Assembly (NCBI GenBank): GCA_024743095.1
Contig: JANSXF010000007.1
Coordinates: 1 to 64,000 of the forward strand
Length of the DNA stretch: 64,000 nt
Source of the DNA: Flavobacteriaceae bacterium
GTDB taxonomy: Bacteria; Bacteroidota; Bacteroidia; Flavobacteriales; Flavobacteriaceae
Reading direction: 5' to 3'
Position 1 is the stretch's first letter, and each line of letters starts with the position of its first letter. This document shows positions 39,455 through 48,678 of the stretch, one piece after another. A model generated the notes under the pieces. That model searched no databases and was not told where the DNA came from. It saw only the letters and a list, made by a program, of their open reading frames with translations. The translations under genes were made by a program, and so were the position numbers.

Positions 39455-40146
39455 TGGATGAGATATATTTACTGGGGAAAAGAATTTACCCCTTCGAAAG
39501 TAAGGATCAGTTTTTAAAGTTCTTAAAAGGGAAAAAACAAATACTTATTGCTTTAAATGCTGAAAAACTTAACAAAAGGGATGAGGTTTTAGATAAAATT
39601 ATAAACACCAACATAGGATATCCTGATGGAATTGGGGCTGTGCTAGCCTTGAGGCGCAAGGGAATACATTCAGTTAAAATTGCAGGTGCTGAGTTTTGGC
39701 TTGATATTATTGCAGAATTTCAGAATTCAAAGTCTTTTTATTTTATTGGTTCAACGACAGAAGTGATAGAAAAAGCGATGTGCAGACTGAAAAAGGATTA
39801 CCCAAATATTCAAGTAAAGGGGTATAGAAACGGTTATTTTGAAGAGGGAGATAAAGAAAAATTGATTTTTGAATTAAAAAGTAAGAATCCTGATATTGTA
39901 TTTGTTGCTCAAGGAAGCCCAAGGCAAGAGTTTTTAATGTCAGAACTAATCAGTAAACATCCAGCTTTATATATGGGTTTGGGAGGGAGTTTTGATGTTT
40001 ATACCGGATTAAAAAAAAGAGCGCCAAAATTCTATCAAAAACTTGGTCTCGAATGGTTTTATCGACTCATAAAAGAGCCTACTCGGTTTTCTAGACAAAC
40101 ATCCCTTCTTAAGTTCCTTATTAAGGTTATCTTTGGTAGGGTATAA
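39454..40146 (+). CDS. WecG/TagA/CpsF family glycosyltransferase (GT26)
   Basis: 230 residues with the family marks PDGIGAVLALRRKG (about 55-68), FYFIGSTTEVIEKA, and VFVAQGSPRQEFLM. GT26 members add ManNAc (TagA) or ManNAcA (WecG) to undecaprenyl-PP-GlcNAc. Because wecB and wecC in this locus should make UDP-ManNAcA, and the next gene is WecA-like, a WecG-type reaction is the best guess. It begins at the last base of the preceding GT4 stop and ends 12 bases before the WecA-like gene. Confidence 0.88.
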   Translation: MDEIYLLGKRIYPFESKDQFLKFLKGKKQILIALNAEKLNKRDEVLDKIINTNIGYPDGIGAVLALRRKGIHSVKIAGAEFWLDIIAEFQNSKSFYFIGSTTEVIEKAMCRLKKDYPNIQVKGYRNGYFEEGDKEKLIFELKSKNPDIVFVAQGSPRQEFLMSELISKHPALYMGLGGSFDVYTGLKKRAPKFYQKLGLEWFYRLIKEPTRFSRQTSLLKFLIKVIFGRV

Positions 40147-40158
40147 CTAGCTTGACAA

Positions 40159-41310
40159 ATGTATTTTCTTGAAACAGCCATTTTACTTTTTATTGGGTCC
40201 TTTTTGTTGACCTATTTGACGATTCCCAGAATAATTGGAGTTGTCGAATATAAAAGGCTAATGGATGACCCAGGCCACAGAAGTTCTCACAAGTCCAAAA
40301 CACCTACTTTGGGAGGTATAGCTTTTTTTTATTGCTTGATTTTCACCTTGTTTTTCATTAAAGATAGAGCGGAACATTTAGAATATATTTATATTATTCC
40401 TGGGCTTACTATATTGTTTATAGTAGGGCTAAAGGACGATTTAGTTGTACTTTCACCTGTATCTAAGTTAGCGGCACAAGTCTTAGCAATAAGTTTCGTA
40501 TTGGTCAACGACAGTTTCGGAATAGAATCATTGAACGGCTTTCTCAATATCTATGAGATTCCATATTATTTATATCTGGTAATTGGAGGATTTTTAATGC
40601 TTACCATTATCAATTCGTATAACCTAATTGATGGAATAGATGGATTGGCTTCAATAGTTGGTATAGTGATTATGGTTATTTACACCACAATTTTCTATTT
40701 GTCTCAAGAGTATTTTTTTGCATTGATAGCCATTACAATGAATGCATGTTTAATGGCGTTTTTTGGATTCAATGTATCATCGAGTAAAAAGATTTTTATG
40801 GGCGACACCGGCTCTTTAATAGTCGGTTTCATTATTAGTGTTTTGACATTGAAGTTTCTGGCCCTTGAACCCACGGCATATGGAGAGCTTCCATTTTTGT
40901 TGGAGAATGCGCCATTGATAGCTATAAGCATTTTGATAGTTCCTCTTTTTGATACAGCAAGAGTTTTTGCGATACGGCTGGCAAACAAAAGAGGGCCATT
41001 CTCTCCGGACAGGAACCATGTACATCATGTTCTTATCGATTTTTGGGGGCTTTCCCACAAACAGGCAAGTTTTATTATAGGCTGTTTCAATATCATCTTT
41101 GTGGTGCTGTTTATTATTTTGGGAAGCAAAGCTAAGAATACAGGAATGGTGATAATGCTTGTCAGTGTTGTAATTTTTTTAGCCTATATTTTTTTCAGGT
41201 ATAATTACAACTTTACCAACCTCAAGCAAAAAATATTGTTGAAGCGAAAAATCGAATCGTTAAAAAGGAAAAAGAAAGCTGCTCCAAAAGAAAAGAAAAA
41301 GAACAAATGA
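40159..41310 (+). CDS. wecA: WecA/MraY family undecaprenyl-phosphate sugar-1-phosphate transferase
   Basis: 383 residues with about 10-11 helices. The conserved loops are all visible: [19 protein letters not shown] near 34-52, [24 protein letters not shown] with the catalytic Asp, [12 protein letters not shown], and [13 protein letters not shown]. It starts glycan assembly by moving GlcNAc-1-P, or a similar sugar phosphate, onto undecaprenyl phosphate. The C-terminus ends in a Lys-rich tail, as seen in several Bacteroidota homologues. It overlaps the UDP-xylose synthase by 4 bases (ATGA). The symbol is by family; the sugar is inferred. Confidence 0.88.
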   Translation: MYFLETAILLFIGSFLLTYLTIPRIIGVVEYKRLMDDPGHRSSHKSKTPTLGGIAFFYCLIFTLFFIKDRAEHLEYIYIIPGLTILFIVGLKDDLVVLSPVSKLAAQVLAISFVLVNDSFGIESLNGFLNIYEIPYYLYLVIGGFLMLTIINSYNLIDGIDGLASIVGIVIMVIYTTIFYLSQEYFFALIAITMNACLMAFFGFNVSSSKKIFMGDTGSLIVGFIISVLTLKFLALEPTAYGELPFLLENAPLIAISILIVPLFDTARVFAIRLANKRGPFSPDRNHVHHVLIDFWGLSHKQASFIIGCFNIIFVVLFIILGSKAKNTGMVIMLVSVVIFLAYIFFRYNYNFTNLKQKILLKRKIESLKRKKKAAPKEKKKNK

Positions 41311-42284
41311 AAAAAACACTCATCACAGGAGCAGCAGGTTTTTTAGGGTCACACCTCTGTGATCGGTTCATTGCCGAAGGCCACCACGTCATAGGCATGG
41401 ATAACCTGATTACAGGGGATATCAAGAACATAGAGCACCTGTTCCATCTGAAGCGGTTTGAGTTCTTCCATCACGATGTTACCAAATTTGTCCATGTTCC
41501 GGGCAAAATGGATTACATCCTTCACTTTGCCTCACCAGCAAGCCCCATAGATTATTTAAAAATACCGATTGACACGTTAAAAGTGGGTTCCTTGGGAACT
41601 TTGAACCTATTAGGATTGGCCAGAGATCACCGAGCACGTATTCTAGTAGCCTCTACTTCCGAGGTGTATGGTGACCCGTTGGTGCACCCGCAAAACGAAG
41701 ATTATTATGGAAACGTTAGTCCCATAGGGCCGCGAGGAGTATATGATGAGGCCAAGCGCTTTATGGAATCCATAACCATGGCCTATCACCGGCACCATGG
41801 ACTGGATACCCGTATCGTTCGGATTTTTAACACCTACGGTTCCCGTATGCGCCTAAACGATGGCCGTGTGGTTCCCGCTTTTATGGGCCAAGCTCTTCGT
41901 GGAGAGGACTTGACCGTGTTTGGGGACGGCTCGCAATCCCGTTCCTTTACCTATATCGATGATCAAATCGAGGGCATTTACCGCCTTTTGATGAGCGATT
42001 ATGTGGAACCCATCAATATTGGAAACCCGGATGAGACCACTATTTTGGAATTTGCCGAGGAAATCATCAAACTAACGGGAACCGACCAAAAAATCGTGTT
42101 CAAACCCTTGCCACAAGACGACCCAATGCAACGCCAGCCCGATATTTCACGGGCGAAGAAAATTTTGGATTGGGAGCCCAAGGTACACCGTTCCGAAGGG
42201 CTCAAAAAAGTGTTCGAATATTTCAAATCCCTTTCGGATGAAAAGTTATGGGAGGCACACAGAGATTTCTCTCCAAATAACTAG
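41307..42284 (+). CDS. UDP-glucuronate decarboxylase (UDP-xylose synthase) family SDR
   Basis: 325 residues. [17 protein letters not shown] (about 5-21), [11 protein letters not shown], the catalytic [19 protein letters not shown], and [19 protein letters not shown] are strong marks of UDP-glucuronate decarboxylase, which gives UDP-xylose. Base composition returns to that of the core genome here, so this gene is the right shoulder of the polysaccharide cassette. It overlaps the WecA-like gene by 4 bases. UDP-glucuronate itself must come from a dehydrogenase outside the window. Confidence 0.9.
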   Translation: MKKTLITGAAGFLGSHLCDRFIAEGHHVIGMDNLITGDIKNIEHLFHLKRFEFFHHDVTKFVHVPGKMDYILHFASPASPIDYLKIPIDTLKVGSLGTLNLLGLARDHRARILVASTSEVYGDPLVHPQNEDYYGNVSPIGPRGVYDEAKRFMESITMAYHRHHGLDTRIVRIFNTYGSRMRLNDGRVVPAFMGQALRGEDLTVFGDGSQSRSFTYIDDQIEGIYRLLMSDYVEPINIGNPDETTILEFAEEIIKLTGTDQKIVFKPLPQDDPMQRQPDISRAKKILDWEPKVHRSEGLKKVFEYFKSLSDEKLWEAHRDFSPNN

Positions 42285-42305
42285 ACAAAAGTTCCCATCA
42301 AAATG

Positions 42306-42313
42306 TATTTTTG
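42306..42313 (+). promoter_or_regulatory. Candidate -7 box for purD
   Basis: TATTTTTG matches TAnnTTTG and ends 14 bases before the purD ATG, in the 43-base gap after the UDP-xylose synthase gene. It suggests purD is transcribed independently of the polysaccharide locus. Confidence 0.45.
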
Positions 42314-42327
42314 CCAAAACTTGAATC

Positions 42328-43605
42328 ATGAACATCCTGGTCCTGGGTTCTGGTGGTCGCGAACATGCCATTTCCCTAAAAATCTCTCAAAGCCCTAAAA
42401 CATCCAAACTATTTGTAGCGCCCGGTAATGCGGGAACTTCCCAAATCGCCACAAATGTTGAGGTAGGTGTGAACGATTTTGAAGCCATTAAACAACTGGT
42501 GTTGAAAGAAAACATCAATTTGGTGGTAGTTGGACCAGAAGACCCCTTGGTAAACGGGGTACACGATTTCTTCTTGAATGATGCCGAACTCAAGGCCGTT
42601 CCGGTAATCGGACCGGAGAAAGCCGCTGCAGAGCTCGAGGGAAGCAAGGAGTTTGCCAAAGAGTTTATGATGCGGCACAACATTCCAACGGCAGCCTACG
42701 AAAGTTTTACAAGTGGGACATTGGAAGAAGGATATTCCTTTTTGGAAACCCTAAACCCTCCCTACGTTTTAAAAGCGGATGGCTTGGCTGCAGGAAAAGG
42801 GGTTTTGATCCTACAAGATTTACAGGAAGCCAAGGATGAGCTCAAATCCATGCTGGTCGATTCCAAATTCGGAAACGCTAGTGCCACGGTGGTCATCGAA
42901 GAGTTCTTGGACGGTATCGAACTGAGCTGTTTTGTGCTTACCGATGGTACCAATTATAAAATCCTTCCCACCGCGAAAGATTACAAAAGGATAGGTGAGG
43001 GGGACACCGGACTCAATACAGGAGGTATGGGGGCCATTTCCCCGGTTCCTTTTGCCGATTCTGTCTTTATGGACAAGATAGAGCGCCAAATCGTAAAACC
43101 GACCGTAGACGGCCTTAAAACAGATAATTTACCCTATGTGGGCTTTATCTTCATCGGACTGATAAAAGTCGGTGAAGACCCCAAAGTGATCGAGTACAAC
43201 GTTCGTATGGGTGACCCAGAGACAGAAGTGGTCATCCCAAGACTTAAAAGTGATTTGGTCGAGGTGTTATTGGCAATGGCCAACGGCACACTTGATCAAA
43301 TTGACCTTCAAATCGATGAAAGAACGGCTACAACGGTTATGGCCGTTTCCGGGGGCTATCCCGAGGCCTACGAAAAAGGCAAGGAAATCACAGGGACCGA
43401 AAATATTGGGGATTCCATCGTTTTTCATGCCGGAACAAAACTGTCAGGCGGAAAAGTGGTCACCAACGGAGGGCGCGTCATTGCGGTTACTTCCTTCGGA
43501 AAAGACTTTAAGGAAGCATTAAAAACATCCTATCAAAATATGGAAAAGCTCCATTTTGATGGAATGTATTACCGAAAAGACCTGGGATTCGATCTAGATG
43601 TATGA
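42328..43605 (+). CDS. purD: Phosphoribosylamine-glycine ligase (GAR synthetase)
   Basis: 425 residues, full length. It begins MNILVLGSGGREHAI, the typical N-terminal nucleotide loop. VVGPEDPLVNGV, LKADGLAAGKGV and NTGGMGAISP of the ATP-grasp fold follow, with EYNVRMGDPETE near the metal site. It ligates glycine to phosphoribosylamine in purine synthesis. Its 3' end overlaps the convergent DUF6341 gene by 12 bases. No other purine gene lies nearby. Confidence 0.97.
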   Translation: MNILVLGSGGREHAISLKISQSPKTSKLFVAPGNAGTSQIATNVEVGVNDFEAIKQLVLKENINLVVVGPEDPLVNGVHDFFLNDAELKAVPVIGPEKAAAELEGSKEFAKEFMMRHNIPTAAYESFTSGTLEEGYSFLETLNPPYVLKADGLAAGKGVLILQDLQEAKDELKSMLVDSKFGNASATVVIEEFLDGIELSCFVLTDGTNYKILPTAKDYKRIGEGDTGLNTGGMGAISPVPFADSVFMDKIERQIVKPTVDGLKTDNLPYVGFIFIGLIKVGEDPKVIEYNVRMGDPETEVVIPRLKSDLVEVLLAMANGTLDQIDLQIDERTATTVMAVSGGYPEAYEKGKEITGTENIGDSIVFHAGTKLSGGKVVTNGGRVIAVTSFGKDFKEALKTSYQNMEKLHFDGMYYRKDLGFDLDV

Positions 43606-43815
43606 GTGGGAGCTTATGCTCTTGTCCTCTTCACCGCTCTCGTTGAAAATCTTCAACTGGCCCATCCAATAGACCATGGCCACAAAACCGATGACCATAA
43701 AGATCCAGTTAATGGAGTTGGAACCCCACCAGCTGTGCATAAAGCGGAAAAAATCCAATGGTGCGAAAAGGTAGTTTACAAATAAGTCCTCTATACCGTA
43801 AAAAAACTTGCTCAT
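43594..43815 (-). CDS. DUF6341-like small membrane protein
   Basis: 73 residues with one strong membrane helix (SINWIFMVIGFVAMVYWMGQLKIF) after an amphipathic N-terminus (FFYGIEDLFVNYLFAPLDFFRF). The tail is hydrophilic. This is a small protein that I recall as DUF6341, conserved in Flavobacteriaceae next to DUF6427, which is divergent from it here. The function is unknown. Its stop lies within purD, a 12-base convergent overlap. A minus-strand TACTTTTG promoter box lies 19 bases upstream. Confidence 0.78.
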   Translation of the reverse strand: MSKFFYGIEDLFVNYLFAPLDFFRFMHSWWGSNSINWIFMVIGFVAMVYWMGQLKIFNESGEEDKSISSHSYI

Positions 43816-43834
43816 CTTGGCTATATTTACTTTA

Positions 43835-43842
43835 CAAAAGTA
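43835..43842 (-). promoter_or_regulatory. Candidate -7 box for the DUF6341 gene
   Basis: On the minus strand this reads TACTTTTG, a TAnnTTTG match, 19 bases before the ATG at 43815. It lies in the 39-base divergent gap to DUF6427, so the two genes must share control space. Confidence 0.4.
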
Positions 43843-43854
43843 GCAAAAGATAGG

Positions 43855-44784
43855 ATGATTTCAAGCTTTTTCGGAAAAACTAAACCCATAAACCATATAG
43901 TTCTCGCCAGTTTCCTGTTCCTATTCTATTTTACCCATGTTTTTTTTCAGCTGGGCGATCAAAAGATCAATCAGGTTATTCCCTTGGAACTGATGCTGTT
44001 TGCGGTATTGTTGATCTCTGTTTTTATCACCAATCAAATTGTGAGAACGGAAAAGGCAACGGAGTCCAACTCCTATGCGATGCTCTTTTTTGTACTTCTG
44101 ATCGTTTCGTTTTCCGATGAAATGGTGCTTCAAAACGTGATGTTCGCCAACTTCTTTTTGCTCTTGGCCTTCTGGCGGATATTGTCCATCAAATCCACAA
44201 AAAGCGTAAAGCACAAAATTTTTGATGCCTCCCTGTTGATTGCCATTGCCAGTTTGTTCTACGATTGGGCCCTGGCCTTTATGCTCCTGGTTTTTTTTGT
44301 GATCGGGGTCTACGACCGTAAAACGTTCAAAAATTGGTTGGTCCCATTGCTGGGAGCAGGTACAATATTTATGTTGACGTTCACCGTTTTGAAACTCAAA
44401 GGGTCATTGGACTTTTTTGAGGACCATTATCAATTTTCCTTGGGCCTTTTTACCAGCAAATCGTTCTTTCAGGTATTGAACATCAAGACATTGATCTACC
44501 TGATTTTGACCATACTTGTTTCCATAGTGGTATTCATCAGGCTGAGAAATGTGAGCGGGGGAAAATTGCTGCTGCTTCGGATCGTCTTTTTGATATTTGC
44601 CCTGGGCACCGGCATTATTCTTTTTACGCCCGCCGACGCATCGCCCGTTTTGCTCACCTTTTTCCCTGCCGCCGTATTTTTTACCAATTATTTTGAAGGG
44701 ATGAAAAAAAGAAGGCTTCAGGAAGCTTTAATGGTCGGCTCTGTGGTATTGGCCTGTTCGCTTTTTGCCTTTCATCTCAACTAA
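43855..44784 (+). CDS. DUF6427 family multi-pass membrane protein
   Basis: 309 residues with about nine or ten hydrophobic helices and the family start MISSFFGKTKPINHIVL. DUF6427 is a Bacteroidota membrane family of unknown function. Constant linkage to DUF6341 (divergent here, 39 bases away) suggests they act together. Further along the same strand are DUF4254 and a GT9 glycosyltransferase, an arrangement I recall as common in Flavobacteriaceae. This makes a cell-envelope role plausible but unproven. Confidence 0.82.
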   Translation: MISSFFGKTKPINHIVLASFLFLFYFTHVFFQLGDQKINQVIPLELMLFAVLLISVFITNQIVRTEKATESNSYAMLFFVLLIVSFSDEMVLQNVMFANFFLLLAFWRILSIKSTKSVKHKIFDASLLIAIASLFYDWALAFMLLVFFVIGVYDRKTFKNWLVPLLGAGTIFMLTFTVLKLKGSLDFFEDHYQFSLGLFTSKSFFQVLNIKTLIYLILTILVSIVVFIRLRNVSGGKLLLLRIVFLIFALGTGIILFTPADASPVLLTFFPAAVFFTNYFEGMKKRRLQEALMVGSVVLACSLFAFHLN

Positions 44785-44801
44785 ATATTGGCATAAAGCA
44801 A

Positions 44802-44809
44802 TATCTTTG
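44802..44809 (+). promoter_or_regulatory. Candidate -7 box for DUF4254-GT9
   Basis: TATCTTTG matches TAnnTTTG and ends 15 bases before the DUF4254 ATG, within the 40-base gap after DUF6427. Confidence 0.4.
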
Positions 44810-44824
44810 AACAAATTTTAAGCC

Positions 44825-45430
44825 ATGTTCAGCAAGTTTGCCTTCAATATATTTCAGGAAAGTATAGATGCCTATCACATCAAGGACGATGTGTACCAAG
44901 AATTTACCAATCCCTATCCAAAGGATAAAGTAGAGCACCTACTGTACAGAAAAAACTGGATAGATACCGTGCAATGGCATTACGAGGATATTATAAGGGA
45001 CCCCCATATAGAACCTGTTGCCGCGTTGGACCTTAAACGCAAGATCGATGCCAGTAACCAGGACCGTACGGATTTGGTAGAATATATCGACAGTTATTTT
45101 TTAGACAAGTACCAATCGGTACAGATCAAAGAAGGCGCCACGATCAATACCGAAAGCCCAGCTTGGGCCATAGACCGACTTTCCATTTTAGCATTGAAGA
45201 TTTATCACATGCAAGAAGAAGTGAACCGCAGCGATGCTTCTTCGGGGCATATTAAAAAGTGCAGCGATAAGTTGTCGGTTCTTTTGGAGCAGAAAAAAGA
45301 TCTTTCCACGGCCATTGACCAATTATTGGCCGATATTGAGGCGGGAGAGAAGTACATGAAAGTCTACAAACAGATGAAAATGTACAACGACGATGAACTA
45401 AATCCGGTATTGCGTGGGCAAAAAGGGTGA
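44825..45430 (+). CDS. DUF4254 family protein
   Basis: 201 residues, almost entirely helical and hydrophilic, with the DUF4254 look (LLYRKNWIDTVQWHYEDIIRDP near 40-60, then RTDLVEYID). No signal peptide or membrane helix is seen, so it is cytoplasmic. Its function is unknown. The 3' end overlaps the GT9 gene by 17 bases, and that gene's GTG start lies inside it. DUF4254 and a heptosyltransferase-like gene are repeatedly neighbours in Bacteroidota, which suggests DUF4254 serves lipopolysaccharide core assembly; this is inference. Confidence 0.87.
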   Translation: MFSKFAFNIFQESIDAYHIKDDVYQEFTNPYPKDKVEHLLYRKNWIDTVQWHYEDIIRDPHIEPVAALDLKRKIDASNQDRTDLVEYIDSYFLDKYQSVQIKEGATINTESPAWAIDRLSILALKIYHMQEEVNRSDASSGHIKKCSDKLSVLLEQKKDLSTAIDQLLADIEAGEKYMKVYKQMKMYNDDELNPVLRGQKG

Positions 45431-46463
45431 TCATACCCATATTTTGGTCATCCGCCTCTCCGCCATGGGCGATGTGGCGATGACCGTTCCCGTGCTACGG
45501 GCCCTTACCGGGAAATATCCCAACTTACGACTGACCGTTCTCACCAAAAGGTCGTTTGCTCCCATTTTTGATGGGTTGGAAAACGTTGAGGTCATAGAGG
45601 CCGATGTTAAAAAGCGTCATAAAGGATTGATGGGGCTTTGGCGATTGTACAGGGAACTAAAACCGCTACAGTTGGATGCCGTTGCCGACCTTCATAATGT
45701 ATTGCGCAGTCGTGTACTTAAGAAATATTTTTCGTTGGAAGGAATGCCATTTGCACAAATTGACAAAGGAAGAAAGGACAAAAAGGCGCTTACCCGGCCC
45801 AAAAACAAAGTTTTTGAGCAACTAAGGACCACACACGAGCGCTATGGCGATGTTTTTGCCGAACTCGGTTTCCCCATTGATCTTAACACTGCCAAACCAC
45901 TGGAGCGCATCCAGCTTTCCCAAAAGGTTTTGGGGCTGGTACGGCAAGACACGAAAAAATGGATTGGCATTGCCCCTTTTGCCGCCCATGAAGGCAAAAT
46001 GTACCCGTTGGAAGCAACGGAAGAAATCATCAAGGAACTTAATAATACCGATAAGTATAAAATTTTGCTCTTTGGTGGTGGAACCAAAGAAGTGGAGGTG
46101 TTGGAGAAATTTTCTGAACGGTATGAAAATGCGCAATGTATGGCGGGCAAGCTCAAACTTTCCGAAGAGCTGGAACTCATTTCTAATTTGGATGTGATGT
46201 TGTCCATGGACAGTGGCAATGCACATATGGCCGCCAATTATGGTATCCCTGTGATTACTTTATGGGGTGTTACCCATCCCTATGCCGGCTTCTACCCATT
46301 CGGGCAGCCTATCGAAAATGCACTTATGGCGGACCGAGGGGCCTACCCACTGATTCCTACCTCGGTATACGGGAACAAAGTGCCCGAAGGGTATCAAAAT
46401 GCCATGAAAACCATCAAACCAAAAGATGTATTGGAGCGATTGATGGTAATTCTTGAAAGCTGA
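45414..46463 (+). CDS. Glycosyltransferase family 9 (heptosyltransferase-like), GTG start
   Basis: 349 residues. The GT9 start is HILVIRLSAMGDVAMTVPVL, with the conserved Asp; later come ADLHNVLRSR, WIGIAPFAAHEGKMYP and the donor loop MDSGNAHMAANYGIPVITLWG. GT9 enzymes add heptose or related sugars to lipid A core in the cytoplasm. The GTG at 45414 gives a start just upstream of the conserved strand and no ATG is available before SAMGD. It overlaps DUF4254 by 17 bases. The sugar is unknown. Confidence 0.88.
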   Translation: MGKKGDHTHILVIRLSAMGDVAMTVPVLRALTGKYPNLRLTVLTKRSFAPIFDGLENVEVIEADVKKRHKGLMGLWRLYRELKPLQLDAVADLHNVLRSRVLKKYFSLEGMPFAQIDKGRKDKKALTRPKNKVFEQLRTTHERYGDVFAELGFPIDLNTAKPLERIQLSQKVLGLVRQDTKKWIGIAPFAAHEGKMYPLEATEEIIKELNNTDKYKILLFGGGTKEVEVLEKFSERYENAQCMAGKLKLSEELELISNLDVMLSMDSGNAHMAANYGIPVITLWGVTHPYAGFYPFGQPIENALMADRGAYPLIPTSVYGNKVPEGYQNAMKTIKPKDVLERLMVILES

Positions 46464-46565
46464 GCAACCAATTATCCGTTGCTGCATCATTTTGATAAGG
46501 TCATTTGTTATATCTTTCCATGTCCTTTTGGGCGCACAACCCTAAATCACATAAAAAAACAGACG

Positions 46566-47504
46566 ATGAAAAAAACAAACTTGTTATTTCTCGCATGGAT
46601 GGGAATTTCACTGCTATCCTGTTCCGTTGACCAATCAACCGGGACTCCAGTGGAAGAAGTACCGCGATTGAACATTACTTTTATAATGGATACCGATGCG
46701 GAGCGTTTGGACAATTTGGGCAACCCCGTAGAGGTCCCCGATGGAAATGCAGCACAGAACCCCGATTTTGAGATTCTGGGACTGCACTTTATCGGCCTAT
46801 ACCCTGATCAATTTACCCCGTACGATGAAGGGGTGACCATTACCTCTACCGCAACCACGGGAAGTGGGGGCGAACTGGCCATTGATTTTAACAGTGAAGT
46901 GTTTTTTAATGAGGAAATCAATACCTTAAGTGTGCCGTTGAGCCATGTTGCCGCTGGAAGCTATGCGTATATCAGGGCTTCAATCGGATATCAGAAGTAT
47001 CGAATTGTGTATAATTTGGAAGGTGCAGAGACCGAGATTCCCGATTGGCCGGCCACAGTGGACGATAATATCGATGTGGACGGTATTGTTGCTTCCTTTT
47101 TAGGGTATAATACATACATCGGAAGTTATGTTTTGGATAATCAAACCGTTACGGTAAACGGAAACAAGGCACAAGGGTATTTTGGATTGGAGACCAAGGG
47201 AAATATAGAAGGGTTTGTATTTACGCAATTGACCCAAGGTGATGCCCCACAGACCACCGTGCCCAACCCTATTAACGATACCTCTCCGGTTCCAGAGGGC
47301 TCATGTGTAGTGACAGGACAATTTCCATCGGCTTTGGTGATTCCCACGAACGCCACAGAGGACATCAGCATTGAAGTCGTCATATCCATCAACAACAGTT
47401 TTGAATGGGAAGATGGCAACGGCAACGGTAAATATGAACCGTTATTGGGCGAAAATGTCGTGGACATGGGCACACGCGGAGTATTCCCTTCCGTAGTGGA
47501 TTAG
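46566..47504 (+). CDS. Predicted lipoprotein with C-terminal calcium-loop-like motif
   Basis: 312 residues from the ATG at 46566; the tracked start adds 29 residues that lack sense. The lipobox is SLLSC (Cys19), so it should be lipid-anchored, probably at the outer membrane. The mature protein is acidic and beta-rich. Near the end DGNGNGKYE resembles the DxNxDGxxE calcium loop of EF-hands and dockerins. I do not recognise the family. Its stop overlaps the stop of the convergent arsS gene by 3 bases, leaving no room for a terminator. Confidence 0.75.
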   Translation: MKKTNLLFLAWMGISLLSCSVDQSTGTPVEEVPRLNITFIMDTDAERLDNLGNPVEVPDGNAAQNPDFEILGLHFIGLYPDQFTPYDEGVTITSTATTGSGGELAIDFNSEVFFNEEINTLSVPLSHVAAGSYAYIRASIGYQKYRIVYNLEGAETEIPDWPATVDDNIDVDGIVASFLGYNTYIGSYVLDNQTVTVNGNKAQGYFGLETKGNIEGFVFTQLTQGDAPQTTVPNPINDTSPVPEGSCVVTGQFPSALVIPTNATEDISIEVVISINNSFEWEDGNGNGKYEPLLGENVVDMGTRGVFPSVVD

Positions 47505-48589
47505 GCCACTGTTCCCTGGCAACTACTACCGGCCCCAGCGGTACAGCCGTAGCAGTGTTGAGAAATAATAATATCCCGATTGTTCAGCACATCATCATTG
47601 TAATCCTTGATATGCTTTACCTTGCTCGCCACTTTTAGGTCCAGCATTTGATTAAAGTCACAATCGTAGAGCCAACCGTCCCAACTCACCGAGATGGTAT
47701 TGGTGCACATTACGTTTTCAACTGCGGCCGGATTATAGGCCTCTACCAGGGAATACATATAATCTTCATAATTGTCGGATGCGATAAGGTAATCCAAGAA
47801 CCGAGAAATGGGCAGATTGGTAATGGCAAAAAGATTGTGGAAATCAATATCGAAATCTTCTTTCAATGCCTTTTTGAAATCTCGTTCCATCGCGCTTTGG
47901 TCCGTTGGTAAAAATGCCCCGGAAGGATTGTAGACCAAATCCAAGCGCAGATCGCTGTTTGGCATACCGTAACCCACCTTATTGAGCATCTGCAGAGCTT
48001 TGATGGATTTGTCAAAAACACCATCGCCACGTTGCTTGTCCGTTTTGCCACGGGTGTAATGCGGCATGGAAGATACCACATGTACGTTGTGCTTTTTAAA
48101 GAACTCGGGCAGGTCGTGGTACTTTTTATTGGCCAAGATGATGGTCAAATTGGAGCGAACGATAAAATCCTGGATGCCCGCTTTGGAGGCTTCCTCCACA
48201 AACCACCTAAAATCCGGGTTCATCTCGGGAGCCCCGCCGGTAAGGTCCAAAGTGTGCGCCCCGGTGGTGCGGATGACCTCCAGACATTGTTCCATGGTTT
48301 CCCTGGTCATGATTTCCTGTCGGTCGGGGCCCGCGTCCACATGGCAGTGCGCACAGACCTGGTTGCACATATACCCTACATTGATCTGGAGCACCTCCAA
48401 CTTTTTGGGTTTCAACGGGAATTGCCCTGATTCTGAAATTTTATCCTTAAAAAACGGAAGATCTCCCCCGGCAAAAAGGTCGCCGCTCAATATTTCCAAT
48501 TGTTTTTGGGTATCGGCAAGCTCGTCTTCCCGTGCTTTCAATGATTTTTTAGCTGCTTTTTTTATGTCCGTGAGTATGCTTTGCGCCAT
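47501..48589 (-). CDS. arsS: Arsenosugar biosynthesis radical SAM protein ArsS
   Basis: 362 residues. The radical SAM cluster is C75-xxx-C79-xx-C82 (MCNQVCAHCH), followed by LDLTGGAPEMNP, the SAM-binding GGE-like motif. A C-terminal extension has Cys-rich ending HCYGCTAGAGSSCQG, which marks the ArsS family. ArsS makes the 5'-deoxyadenosyl-arsenic bond on the way to oxo-arsenosugars. A peroxidase-like gene of the same pathway lies upstream on the same strand. An ArsM-type arsenite methyltransferase, normally needed to provide the methylated substrate, is not in the window. Confidence 0.92.
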   Translation of the reverse strand: MAQSILTDIKKAAKKSLKAREDELADTQKQLEILSGDLFAGGDLPFFKDKISESGQFPLKPKKLEVLQINVGYMCNQVCAHCHVDAGPDRQEIMTRETMEQCLEVIRTTGAHTLDLTGGAPEMNPDFRWFVEEASKAGIQDFIVRSNLTIILANKKYHDLPEFFKKHNVHVVSSMPHYTRGKTDKQRGDGVFDKSIKALQMLNKVGYGMPNSDLRLDLVYNPSGAFLPTDQSAMERDFKKALKEDFDIDFHNLFAITNLPISRFLDYLIASDNYEDYMYSLVEAYNPAAVENVMCTNTISVSWDGWLYDCDFNQMLDLKVASKVKHIKDYNDDVLNNRDIIISQHCYGCTAGAGSSCQGTVA

Positions 48590-48678
48590 TTCTAATTTTT
48601 ATAATCCCGGAGGGAACCTTGATGTTCCCCCTTGAAATATGTTCCGGTCCAACTCCCTTGAAGCGGAGCGTTCCAATG

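Noticed and set aside
46463-46483. AGCAAC/GTTGCT hairpin after the GT9 gene as a terminator
   Set aside because: The stem is only 6 bp with a 9-base loop, and no T-run follows closely enough; it is too weak to call.
48612-48629. GGGAAC/GTTCCC hairpin in the arsS leader as a riboswitch or arsenic-responsive element
   Set aside because: A single 6-bp stem is not evidence of an aptamer or operator; no ArsR-like palindrome was found.
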